From Natronococcus sp. AD-5 (lineage in GTDB: Archaea > Halobacteriota > Halobacteria > Halobacteriales > Natrialbaceae), in the NCBI RefSeq assembly GCF_030734285.1, contig NZ_CP132294.1:3286001-3350000 (forward strand): a stretch of 64,000 nt of DNA. Reading direction: 5' to 3'. A program made the position numbers and the translations under genes. Numbering within the stretch: position 1 is the stretch's first letter; the number at the start of each line of letters is the position of its first letter. Below are positions 16,108 to 23,777 of the stretch, piece after piece. The notes below the pieces were generated by a model, which did not search any database, had not been told where the DNA came from, and saw nothing but the letters and a program-made list of their open reading frames with translations.

Positions 16108-16237
16108 CGAGCCCGCCGAACGAGTCGATCCTCACGACTCCGCTCCGATGGCGAGCGGTTTTGCGCCACCGGCGAGGTACCGACCGTGCAACTCGCAGGC
16201 TCCCGTTTTTTCGTTCGCAATGTGGTACCGCGTCACG

Positions 16238-16675
16238 ATGAATTACCACGAATTCGTCGGCGAAGTACAGCATCGACTCGAACTTCCCGGCATGGGCGAA
16301 GCGGTCCGGGCGATTCGCGCCGTCCTGACGACGCTCGGCGAGCGGGTGCAGGAGGGCGAAGCGTCCAACCTCGCGGGGCCGCTCCCGATGGAGATCGATC
16401 GGTTCCTGCTCGAGGCGGAGTCGGGCCAGCAGTTCGGCTTCGACGAGTTCGTCGACCGCGTCGCCGACCGAGCGGGGCTCGAGGACGGCGATGACGGCCG
16501 GGCGGAGGCCGTCTACTACGTGCAGGCGATCTTCGCGCTCGTCGCGACGGTCGTGCCCGGAAGCGAGTTCGAAGAAGTGCGCGAGAACTTCCCGGACGAC
16601 GAAGACTACGACCAGTTCTTCGAACTCGTCGGCGTCGAAGAGGCCTTCGAGGAAGGGAGGGACCGCGGAAACTGA
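16238..16675 (+). CDS. DUF2267 family protein
   Basis: The 145-residue protein fits DUF2267 across its length: MNYHEFVGEVQHRLELPGMG, AVLTTLGERVQEGEASNLAG, PLPMEIDRFLLEAESGQQFG and FDEFVDRVADRAGL. The family is common in haloarchaea and some bacteria, is helical, and has no known activity; it often sits near stress or membrane genes. An alternative ATG lies six codons upstream (16220); 16238 matches the conserved family start. It converges on the PRC-barrel-like gene, with two bases between the stops. Confidence 0.85.
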   Translation: MNYHEFVGEVQHRLELPGMGEAVRAIRAVLTTLGERVQEGEASNLAGPLPMEIDRFLLEAESGQQFGFDEFVDRVADRAGLEDGDDGRAEAVYYVQAIFALVATVVPGSEFEEVRENFPDDEDYDQFFELVGVEEAFEEGRDRGN

Positions 16676-16677
16676 CG

Positions 16678-17448
16678 CTACTGGTTCTCTTCGCGGTCCC
16701 GGTCGTCGGCGATCGACCGTCCGTCGCCGGGTTCGTCCGCCGTCGACTCGGTAGTTGCTTCGCTCTCGTCGCGGACGTCGCCCGGTTCCTCGCGTCGGCC
16801 GACGTCCTCGTCGGGGGCGATTTCGGCTTCCGAATCGCGTTCCGTCAGTTCGGACGGATCGACTTCGATCTCGCGGCTCGCCTCGTCTTCGACCGACCCC
16901 ATCTCCTCGGCGTCGTCCGCCGCTTCGGTCGGCTCGCCCGCTTCGGGCTCCGCCATCTCGTCGGACGGATCCACGCGCGGGCCGCCTTCCGGGCTGTCGT
17001 AGAATTCGTCGTTCCCCGTCATCGGCTCCGATTCGTCGAGGTCGCCCGCTCCGGTTCTGCGGTTCGTTCCGTCGACGTCGGTCTCCGGATCGGTGGGATC
17101 CGACGCCGCCGGCTCCCCGGGATCGTAGCCGATCTCCCGCCGGTCCGACCCCTCGAGGTCGCCTGCGCGCTCGTCGTCCGCGGCCCCCGACGTGATGCTC
17201 TCCGTCGGAAACTCCGCCTTCAGTCGGATCGTCTCGTCGGTCACCCGGTCGACGGAGTCGTCCGCGAGCGGAACGGCGTCGTCGGCGTCGCCCTCCCAGT
17301 CGAGGACGGCCTTGATCGAGTCCGCCATGCCCGGCTCCGGTTCGACGTAGGCGGTTCCCGGATCGACGGCGACGACGGCGCCGAGGTTCTCGCCCGTCGC
17401 GCTCTCGACGGTTTTACCGACGTCGTCCTCCGTGAACGTTGGACTCAT
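16678..17448 (-). CDS. PRC-barrel-like protein with long acidic tail
   Basis: The first 85 residues form a small beta-barrel-like domain (GKTVESATGENLGAVVAVD, GTAYVEPEPGMADSIK) clearly related to the stand-alone protein at 18731. The remaining 170 residues are low-complexity and very rich in Asp, Glu, Ser and Pro, probably disordered. The function is unknown. PRC-barrel proteins often bind RNA or partner proteins. The start at 17448 (MSPTFTEDDVG) fits the domain. The tail may be an interaction or solubility segment and its length probably varies among strains. Confidence 0.65.
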   Translation of the reverse strand: MSPTFTEDDVGKTVESATGENLGAVVAVDPGTAYVEPEPGMADSIKAVLDWEGDADDAVPLADDSVDRVTDETIRLKAEFPTESITSGAADDERAGDLEGSDRREIGYDPGEPAASDPTDPETDVDGTNRRTGAGDLDESEPMTGNDEFYDSPEGGPRVDPSDEMAEPEAGEPTEAADDAEEMGSVEDEASREIEVDPSELTERDSEAEIAPDEDVGRREEPGDVRDESEATTESTADEPGDGRSIADDRDREENQ

Positions 17449-17524
17449 ACGCCGAGGTAGCACCGTCCGCGACAAGCCATTCCTGCCTGCACAGCACGGG
17501 CGTCTCGAGTCGGGCGCCGGCCCG

Positions 17525-18085
17525 TCAGGCGAGTTCGAGCGCCGTCGCCAGATCCGACTCGATCGCCTCGACCTTGCTCCGGTCGTACAGCGCCGCCGCC
17601 GGGTGAAACGCGGGGACGACGGTCCGGCCCTCGCGCTCGAATCGCTGACCGTGCAGATCGGTGATCGTCTCGTCGGCGTCGAGGAGTTCGGCCGCCGCGA
17701 AACTCCCCATCGGAACGAGCACGGACGGATCGACGCGCTCGAGCTCGGCCTCGAGCACCGGCCACCAGGCGTCGATCTCGGCGACGTACGGATCGCGGTT
17801 CTCCGGCGGGCGCACCTTGACGAGGTTGGTGATGTAGAGGTCGCGTCGGCCGTGTCCGATCGACTCGAGGGCGCGATCCAGTTGCTTTCCGGCCTGACCG
17901 ACGAACGGTTCGCCCTGGGCGACCTCCTGTCCGCCCGGCGCCTCGCCGACGAGCATCACGTCGGCGGAGAGCGGTCCGACGCCGGGGACGAACCGTTCGC
18001 GGTCGAACTGGTCGTCCGGGACGGTCTCGAGCGCGTCGGCGAACACGGTCTCGAATTCCCAGTCGGTGGCCTCCTGGTCGCTCAT
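17525..18085 (-). CDS. Uracil-DNA glycosylase superfamily protein lacking the Fe-S cysteines
   Basis: The 186-residue protein has the family 4/5 uracil-DNA glycosylase motifs: LVGEAPGGQEVAQGEPFVGQ (motif A, about 41-60), NLVKVRPPENRDP, and the C-terminal HPAAALY. These enzymes remove uracil from DNA in base-excision repair. Family 4 enzymes normally hold a 4Fe-4S cluster on four cysteines; this protein has no cysteine at all, and the usual Cys before RPP is Val. It may be an active cluster-free variant or a divergent paralogue. It lies between the PRC-barrel gene and a universal stress protein stub. Confidence 0.8.
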   Translation of the reverse strand: MSDQEATDWEFETVFADALETVPDDQFDRERFVPGVGPLSADVMLVGEAPGGQEVAQGEPFVGQAGKQLDRALESIGHGRRDLYITNLVKVRPPENRDPYVAEIDAWWPVLEAELERVDPSVLVPMGSFAAAELLDADETITDLHGQRFEREGRTVVPAFHPAAALYDRSKVEAIESDLATALELA

Positions 18086-18216
18086 GGTGGCCGACTACGG
18101 CGGCCTCGAAAAACATCGTTTCCTTGCGTACGCATCCCGCGAGCGCACCTGACGCATTCGCCGCTCGGCAGTGGCGGGTCTCAGGTTTTTGCGCTCGGCG
18201 CGAGGAGTGTCGACCG

Positions 18217-18300
18217 ATGACGACGCACGTTCTCGTTCCGGTCGATGAGTCCGAGCAGTCCGACGACGCGCTCACGGCTCCTGGGATCGCCGTTCGCTGA
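18217..18300 (+). pseudogene. Truncated universal stress protein (UspA) remnant
   Basis: The reading frame MTTHVLVPVDESEQSDDALT is the classical first strand and turn of a UspA-family protein. After 27 codons it stops at TGA (18298-18300), where a full protein would need about 110 more residues. A T-rich promoter-like element (around 18185-18190) is still in place about 30 bases upstream. No continuation of the fold is visible downstream, so the rest appears deleted. A full-length universal stress protein lies at 42803-43207. Confidence 0.65.
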
Positions 18301-18387
18301 GACCGACAGCCGGAGTGAAACGCCGAACCGAGAGACGAGGCACATTCAAGGGCTATCGTTAGGCGCCTGGCCGGCGGACGTCCGCAC

Positions 18388-18657
18388 ATGGCCGATATTC
18401 CAGACGTCGAAACCGTGGAAACGGAAGACGAGTACATCCACGTCCGGTTTCGGGACCCCGACCGGTACGACGAGATCCGAACGCCCGACTGGGCTAAAAA
18501 CCCCGCGGAGTCGGTCTCCGAGGGAAGCGAGGTGCGAACCGGCAAGGTCGAAGGCGACGACGACTGGGAAGTAACCAGCGTGTTGATCAAGAAGAGCGTC
18601 GGCGAGGAGAAAGCCGAAGAGCAGGCGCGCGAGATCGTCGAGAAGATCGAGTCCTGA
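18388..18657 (+). CDS. Conserved hypothetical protein (89 aa)
   Basis: I do not recognise a named family. The protein starts MADIPDVETVETEDEYIHVR and continues FRDPDRYDEIRTPDWAKNPA, then VRTGKVEGDDDWEVTSVLIK and a charged helix EEKAEEQAREIVEKIES. It appears soluble, with a small beta-rich body and a C-terminal helix. It directly precedes the PRC-barrel-like gene by 73 bases on the same strand, so a shared role is possible. Confidence 0.65.
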   Translation: MADIPDVETVETEDEYIHVRFRDPDRYDEIRTPDWAKNPAESVSEGSEVRTGKVEGDDDWEVTSVLIKKSVGEEKAEEQAREIVEKIES

Positions 18658-18730
18658 GGGAGTCCCGGTCCTCCGAACGGTTGCGAACTCCGGGACAGCA
18701 GTTATCCCGCCGAAGCGTGGACGACAGAAC

Positions 18731-18979
18731 ATGGGCGAAGAGATTACGATGGAGGACGGCGGAAAGCGCGTAATCGACAGCAACGGAAACGAGATCGGCG
18801 TCGTCACCGACGTCGACGACGAGGACGGGACGGCCTACGTCGAGCCCAACCAGGAGATCGGCGGCGAACTCAAGACCAGGCTCGGCTGGGGCAGCGACGC
18901 CCAGAGCGAGTACCCGCTTCGAAACGACGCGATCGGCGAGATCACCGAGGAAGAGATCCTGCTGCGCGAAGCGTACTGA
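18731..18979 (+). CDS. PRC-barrel-like small protein
   Basis: This 82-residue protein is essentially one PRC-barrel-like domain: GGKRVIDSNGNEIGVVTDVD, GTAYVEPNQEIGGELKTRLG and a C-terminal AIGEITEEEILLREAY. It shares the TAYVEP core and layout with the N-terminal domain of the protein at 16678-17448, so the two are paralogues 1.3 kb apart, separated by the glycosylase and the UspA stub. Function is unknown. Confidence 0.7.
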   Translation: MGEEITMEDGGKRVIDSNGNEIGVVTDVDDEDGTAYVEPNQEIGGELKTRLGWGSDAQSEYPLRNDAIGEITEEEILLREAY

Positions 18980-19037
18980 GGTCGCGAGGCGGTCTCCGAA
19001 GCCCCGCTCGCGGGTCCGCCCGCGCGTAAAGGGTGCA

Positions 19038-19044
19038 TTTTTAT
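19038..19044 (+). promoter_or_regulatory. TATA box for pcn
   Basis: TTTTTAT lies 26-32 bases before the PCNA ATG at 19070, consistent with a strong leaderless promoter for a housekeeping replication gene. Confidence 0.6.
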
Positions 19045-19069
19045 GGCGACCGTTCGTAGCCCGCCCTAT

Positions 19070-19813
19070 ATGTTCAAGGCCATCGTGAGCGCGGAAACGC
19101 TCACCAGCGCGCTCGATTCGGTGAGCGTGCTGGTCGACGAATGCAAAATTCACCTCGAGGAGGACGGCCTCGAAATCCGGGCCGTCGATCCCGCGAACGT
19201 CGGGATGGTCGATCTCTCGCTGGAGGCGGCCGCGTTCGAGTCCTACGAGGCCGACGGCGGGCTGATCGGCGTGGATCTCTCCCGGCTCGAGGACATCGCT
19301 GGCATGGCCGACTCCGGCCAGCTCATCCAGCTCGAACTCGACGAGGAGACGCGCAAACTCCACATCCAGATCGACGGGCTCGAGTACACTCTCGCGCTGA
19401 TCGACCCCGACTCCATCCGCCAGGAGCCCGACATCCCGGAACTCGACCTGCCCGCACGGGTCGTCCTCGAGGGGAAGGACGTCAACCGCTCGGTCAAGGC
19501 GGCGGACATGGTCTCCGATCACATCGCGCTCGGCGTCGACGAGGGCGAGGAGTACTTCTACGTCAACGCCGAGGGCGACACCGACGACGTCCACCTCGAA
19601 CTCACCCAGGAGGACTTGATCGACCTGCAGTCCGGCCCGGCCCACTCGCTGTTCTCGCTGGATTACCTCAAGGACATGAACAAGGCGATCCCCGGCGACG
19701 CCGAGGTCACGCTCGATCTCGGCGAGGAGTTCCCGGTCAAGATCTACTTCGGATTCGCCGAAGGGCAGGGACAGGTCACCTACATGCTGGCGCCGCGGAT
19801 CCAGAGCGACTGA
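19070..19813 (+). CDS. pcn: DNA polymerase sliding clamp (PCNA)
   Basis: PCNA forms the trimeric ring that tethers DNA polymerases, ligase, Fen1 and other partners to DNA. The 247-residue protein has the standard length and two repeated clamp domains. Recognisable parts are [40 protein letters not shown], the interdomain loop near [16 protein letters not shown], and the C-terminal [12 protein letters not shown]. The surface is very acidic, as in other haloarchaeal clamps. It has its own TATA box. priL lies 1.6 kb downstream on the same strand. Confidence 0.97.
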   Translation: MFKAIVSAETLTSALDSVSVLVDECKIHLEEDGLEIRAVDPANVGMVDLSLEAAAFESYEADGGLIGVDLSRLEDIAGMADSGQLIQLELDEETRKLHIQIDGLEYTLALIDPDSIRQEPDIPELDLPARVVLEGKDVNRSVKAADMVSDHIALGVDEGEEYFYVNAEGDTDDVHLELTQEDLIDLQSGPAHSLFSLDYLKDMNKAIPGDAEVTLDLGEEFPVKIYFGFAEGQGQVTYMLAPRIQSD

Positions 19814-19968
19814 TCACGACGCTCGTCTCTTCGTCTGTCCGTCGCACTCGTCGACTACCGGTGCGTCCGATCCTCCGTTCGTGCGAGGCGACCCTCATCC
19901 CCGCCGTGATTTAAAGCAGTTACATGGTAAGGACGGATCCTACCAGTGGGGCGGCTGTACGCGGTACT

Positions 19969-20295
19969 ATGCCCTCCACCAACGATTCCAGCGACTGTCG
20001 AGAATCCCGATACGAGACGACGTTCGATCCGGCCGCCGGCGATCGCGCGAGCGAAGTCGTCGTGACGGCGGTCGGGACGGTCACCGGCTCGGACCCGGTC
20101 AACCTCGAGCCGCTGTACGACGCCATCGAGCCGGACGCGCTCGACTCGCTGTGCGATCACGCGGGCCGGAAGCGCACCGAAACGCATCGGCTCCGATTTT
20201 CGTACGCGGGGTTCGACGTCGACGTGCGGACCGACGGGCGGGTTCGCGTGCTCGAGCCGTCGTCCGGCTCCGAAGTCGCCGCGAACGGCGAGTAA
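19969..20295 (+). CDS. HalOD1 output-domain protein
   Basis: The 108-residue protein has the HalOD1 (halobacterial output domain 1) signature: ASEVVVTAVGTVTGSDPVNL, EPLYDAIEPDALDSL and RLRFSYAGFDVDVRTDGRVR. HalOD1 is a small domain found alone or fused to response regulators and thought to be a signalling output module. The start is taken at 19969 because the only good AT-rich promoter element (TTTAAAG, 19912-19918) is too close to an alternative ATG at 19924. It converges with the hydrolase gene that follows. Confidence 0.8.
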   Translation: MPSTNDSSDCRESRYETTFDPAAGDRASEVVVTAVGTVTGSDPVNLEPLYDAIEPDALDSLCDHAGRKRTETHRLRFSYAGFDVDVRTDGRVRVLEPSSGSEVAANGE

Positions 20296-20316
20296 CCGAG
20301 CGACCGACGCGGCGCG

Positions 20317-21177
20317 TCAGTCGTGCGCGTCGAGGAACGAACGCAGCCGCTGATTCACGCGGTCCGCGTCCTCGACGAAGAAGCAGTGCGAACCGCCGTC
20401 GACGAGTTCGAGCCGCGCGTCGGGGATCTTTTCGTCGAGGAGTTTGCCGTTCGCGACTGGGACCACCCGATCGTTCGTCCCGTGCACGACCAGCGTCGGC
20501 ACTCGGATACGGTCGAGTCGATCGCCGACGTCGAACTCGAGCACGGCCGCGGCCTGGGCCTCGCGCGCCGGTTCGTCGGCGTCCTGCTCGAGTCGCCACT
20601 CGATGATCCGGTCCATCAGGTGCGGGTTCCGGTTCGTGAACCGCTCGTTGAACGCGGGCCGCATCCGGTGACGGAGCCCCTCGCGCTCGCTCGCGCCCTT
20701 GGGCACGTCGAAGATGTGCTCCTGGGTCTCCTCGGGGACGGGGACGGCGTCGACGCCCCCGTGGCTCGTACAGCACAGCGTCAGCGTCTTCGCGCGCGAG
20801 TACTCGAGCGCGTAGCGCTGGGCGATCATCCCGCCCATGCTCGCGCCGACGATGTGGGCGTCGTAGACGTCCGCCTCGTCGAGGACGGCCTCGAGGTCGG
20901 CGGCCAGCCCGCCGATCGAGTAACCGGCCAGCTTGAAGATGAGCGGGGCGCGGAGCTTACGCGGGAGCCGCGGGACGAGCGGCGGCAGTCCGGCGTCGGA
21001 GCGGCCGGTTCCCCGGTTGTCGGGAGCGATCACGCCGTACTCGTCGGCGACGGCCTCCCGCTGCCAGCGCCACATCCACCGGCCGAAGCCGAGTCCCTGC
21101 AGGAAGACGACCGGCGTCCGCTCTCCCTCCTCCCGTTCGTAGTAGATCGACACGCCGTCTCGAGTGGCCCGTGGCAT
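20317..21177 (-). CDS. Alpha/beta hydrolase
   Basis: The 286-residue protein has a complete alpha/beta-hydrolase catalytic set. The nucleophile elbow is HIVGASMGGMIA (Ser about residue 114). The acid is in LVVHGTNDRVVP (about 236), and the His is in DGGSHCFFVEDADRV (about 266). The oxyanion-hole region is VVFLQGLGFGRWMW. It resembles 3-oxoadipate enol-lactonase and chloroperoxidase-like esterases, so an ester or lactone substrate is likely, but it is not defined. It is a lone gene between the HalOD1 gene and priL. Confidence 0.85.
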   Translation of the reverse strand: MPRATRDGVSIYYEREEGERTPVVFLQGLGFGRWMWRWQREAVADEYGVIAPDNRGTGRSDAGLPPLVPRLPRKLRAPLIFKLAGYSIGGLAADLEAVLDEADVYDAHIVGASMGGMIAQRYALEYSRAKTLTLCCTSHGGVDAVPVPEETQEHIFDVPKGASEREGLRHRMRPAFNERFTNRNPHLMDRIIEWRLEQDADEPAREAQAAAVLEFDVGDRLDRIRVPTLVVHGTNDRVVPVANGKLLDEKIPDARLELVDGGSHCFFVEDADRVNQRLRSFLDAHD

Positions 21178-21410
21178 ACCGGTCCTGACGTGTCGAACGC
21201 CCTTGAAATCGACCCTCGAGGCAGGACAAGAGGGAGTTACTCGCTCGAATTACCACCTCGGCGGAAAACCGACGCGCGGGACGCGGGAGTAAAACGGTAT
21301 TACGGGCGATCGGTTGGTAGCGGTGAGTGACAGGGTCGTCGACCAGTTACGCGTACCACAGCCCGCGACAATCACGGTGTTTAACCCGTCGCAGTAATAC
21401 TACGTTACCG

Positions 21411-22487
21411 ATGGAGCGACTGCACGCCAGGTACCCGTTTCTCGAGGCCGCTCGCGAGAGCGTGGCGACGGAGGCCGTCGATCTGGCCACGATCGTCGAA
21501 CAGGACGAGGCGGTCGTCGAACGCGCCACCCAGCGGGTCAGTACCGCACTCGAGGCCGGCGAGATCGGCGACCCGCGCCGCGACCCGCGCGTCGAACTCC
21601 TCTCGTACCCGGTCGCCCGCGTCCTCGTCTCGCTGGTCGACGAACGCGTCCTCGTGCGCAAGTACGCTCGCGCCGAGGCCGCGAGCGCCTACGAGCGGTT
21701 CACGACCGATCTCGAGGACACGGTCGAACTCAAGAGCGTCGAGTCGACCGGGCTGGATCTCGAGACCCTGCTCGCGGAGTTCGACCTCCGGGACGACGTT
21801 CGGGAGACGGGCAACGGCTACCGGATCGACGTCGGCACCTACCTCCCGCTCGCCGAGGACCTCTGGGACGACGAGTGGCGACTCGTCAACCGCGCGCTGG
21901 CCGACGGCGAGGTTCCGATCGAGGAGGACGACCTCCTCACGCTCCTGCGGGAGGCGATCCGGGATCGGATCGAGGACGGGTTGCCGTTCGACGTCCCCGA
22001 CGCCATCGCGACGAGTCTCGAGGACGAGACCGCCGCGATCCGGGAGGTGCTCGCCGACCTCGAACTGACCCGCGAGATCGACACCGTCGTCCCGGACCTC
22101 TTCCCGCCGTGTATGAAGGCCCTGCTCGATCAGATCCAGAAGGGCGAACACCTGCCCCACCACTCCCGCTTCGCGATCACCGCGTTCCTGACGAGTATCG
22201 GGATGTCGACCGACGAGATCGTCGAACTCTATCGGGTGAACTCCTCGTTCGGCGAGGAGATGACTCGCTACCAGACCGACCACATCGCCGGCGAGACGTC
22301 GCCGACGGAGTACTCGCCGCCCTCCTGTGCGACGATGCAGTCCTACGGGGACTGCGTCAACAAGGACGACCTCTGCGAGCGCATTCCGCACCCGATGGCC
22401 TACTACGAGCAGCGGATCGACGACTCCGACGACGACGAACTCGAGGACTGGCGGGAGGAGACGAGCGAGACGGCTACCGGGGATTGA
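21411..22487 (+). CDS. priL: DNA primase large subunit PriL
   Basis: PriL is the regulatory subunit of the archaeal/eukaryotic-type primase, working with the catalytic PriS (not in this window) to make primers. The 358-residue protein has the helical N-terminal domain (MERLHARYPFLEAARESVAT), a middle domain, and the C-terminal Fe-S domain with cysteines in LFPPCMKALLDQIQKGEHLP and in SCATMQSYGDC plus DDLC, matching the 4Fe-4S ligands of PriL. The run RFAITAFLTSIGMSTDEI is highly conserved. The ATG at 21411 gives the family start. Confidence 0.95.
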   Translation: MERLHARYPFLEAARESVATEAVDLATIVEQDEAVVERATQRVSTALEAGEIGDPRRDPRVELLSYPVARVLVSLVDERVLVRKYARAEAASAYERFTTDLEDTVELKSVESTGLDLETLLAEFDLRDDVRETGNGYRIDVGTYLPLAEDLWDDEWRLVNRALADGEVPIEEDDLLTLLREAIRDRIEDGLPFDVPDAIATSLEDETAAIREVLADLELTREIDTVVPDLFPPCMKALLDQIQKGEHLPHHSRFAITAFLTSIGMSTDEIVELYRVNSSFGEEMTRYQTDHIAGETSPTEYSPPSCATMQSYGDCVNKDDLCERIPHPMAYYEQRIDDSDDDELEDWREETSETATGD

Positions 22488-22538
22488 GCGCTCACCGTGC
22501 GGAGAGACGGCGGTCGGAAACGGAAAATCGAACTCGTT

Positions 22539-22802
22539 CTAGACCGCGTTCTGCGCCTCCGGCTCGTCTTCGTCCTCGAGGCCGTCCTCGGGGTCGTTCA
22601 ACAGGTACGCCAGGCCGATCCCGGCGGCGGTCAGCAGGAAGATGAAGCCGACGATCGCGCCGACGAGCATCTCGCCGCCCTCCGGTGAGAGCGTCCCGTC
22701 GGCGCCGCCGTACGTGGAACCGACGGTGATCATGGCGCCGAGCATCAGGAAGACGGCCGTCACGGCCACGACGATTTCGATGATCCGCTCGCGCTCGAGC
22801 AT
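22539..22802 (-). CDS. Small membrane protein (DUF7472-like)
   Basis: This 87-residue protein has two membrane helices: EIVVAVTAVFLMLGAMITV (about 8-26) and MLVGAIVGFIFLLTAAGIGL (about 45-64). An acidic cytoplasmic tail NDPEDGLEDEDEPEA follows. The layout resembles a conserved haloarchaeal two-helix family (I believe DUF7472), whose role is unknown. It converges on priL, a frequent neighbour in such genomes as far as I recall. The ATG at 22802 begins MLERERIIEI. Confidence 0.65.
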   Translation of the reverse strand: MLERERIIEIVVAVTAVFLMLGAMITVGSTYGGADGTLSPEGGEMLVGAIVGFIFLLTAAGIGLAYLLNDPEDGLEDEDEPEAQNAV

Positions 22803-23056
22803 TACAGCATCGATTTCGCCGGCCGAGGCAAAAGCGCTTCGAAGGATCCGCGAGGGGCGACCACCTCGACCGGACACTCGATTTTGCGATTCGTACGACG
22901 CTTCGACGACCGTCGATATCGGAACCCCATACATAAACCCCGGGCAAGCGTACGCAGGCGATCCCGTTATTTCGGTCGGGAACCTAGCAGCGTCGAATAG
23001 CCAGCCGACTACGATCCCGGCCGTGAGCCGGGGAATCAGCCTCTCCGACGCAACCC

Positions 23057-23707
23057 ATGAAAACAACAGCGTCACCGAAGACACCGCTTCCAGTACCGTC
23101 CGCCGAATCGCTCGAGGAGCGCTCGCGCCGCGCGCGCACCGAACCGATGTCGGTGCTCGCGCTCGGCGACGGCCTCTACGAGATCGAATCGGCCAGCGAC
23201 CACACCTACCTCGTCGACCTCGAAGGCGGCCGGTGTACCTGCCCCGACCACGTCTTCCGCGGCGTCCGGTGCAAGCACATCCGCCGCGTCGCGATCGAGA
23301 TCACCGAAGGGCGAACGCCGCCGCCGGGGAAGATCGCCGTCGCGTGTCACGACTGCGACGACGCGGTCTTCGTCGACGAAGACGCCCCGGGGCCGTACTA
23401 CTGCGACGAGCACGCGATCTGGCCCGGCGACCGCGTCGTCGACCGCGAGACCGGCGATCGTCTCACGGTCGTCGACGTCTCGGAGCTTCGAGCCGACGCG
23501 GTCCGGCTCGAGGCCACGGGTCGCACCGTCGCCGAGTACGAGACGAACGCGAACTACGACGCCGACGTGCCCGTCGTCGGTGCGATCTACCCGCACGCGA
23601 CGGTCGCCCGCAACGGCGTCGTCCCCGAGTCGCTGAAGGTCTACGTCTTCCCGCGGACCCGCCTCGAGAAGACGACGACGCGACGGAAGCGGTCCGCCGC
23701 GGCGTAA
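23057..23707 (+). CDS. SWIM zinc-finger protein
   Basis: The 216-residue protein has a SWIM zinc finger with ligands C60, C62, C72 and H74 (GGRCTCPDHVFRGVRCKHIR). A second CxxC pair follows (C97, C100 in ACHDCDDAV, then YYCDEH), perhaps a second zinc site, and a beta-rich C-terminal half. SWIM domains bind DNA or proteins and occur with helicases, MEKK kinases and recombination factors. The gene lies 70 bases upstream of the AidB-like dehydrogenase on the same strand, a pairing that suggests a DNA-damage or alkylation context but does not prove it. Confidence 0.8.
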   Translation: MKTTASPKTPLPVPSAESLEERSRRARTEPMSVLALGDGLYEIESASDHTYLVDLEGGRCTCPDHVFRGVRCKHIRRVAIEITEGRTPPPGKIAVACHDCDDAVFVDEDAPGPYYCDEHAIWPGDRVVDRETGDRLTVVDVSELRADAVRLEATGRTVAEYETNANYDADVPVVGAIYPHATVARNGVVPESLKVYVFPRTRLEKTTTRRKRSAAA

Positions 23708-23777
23708 CAACGGCCGACAACGCGCGACGCGTTGGATAGCTTGCGTTTTATTGGTGGTCGTGATCAAGTAGCACGGC

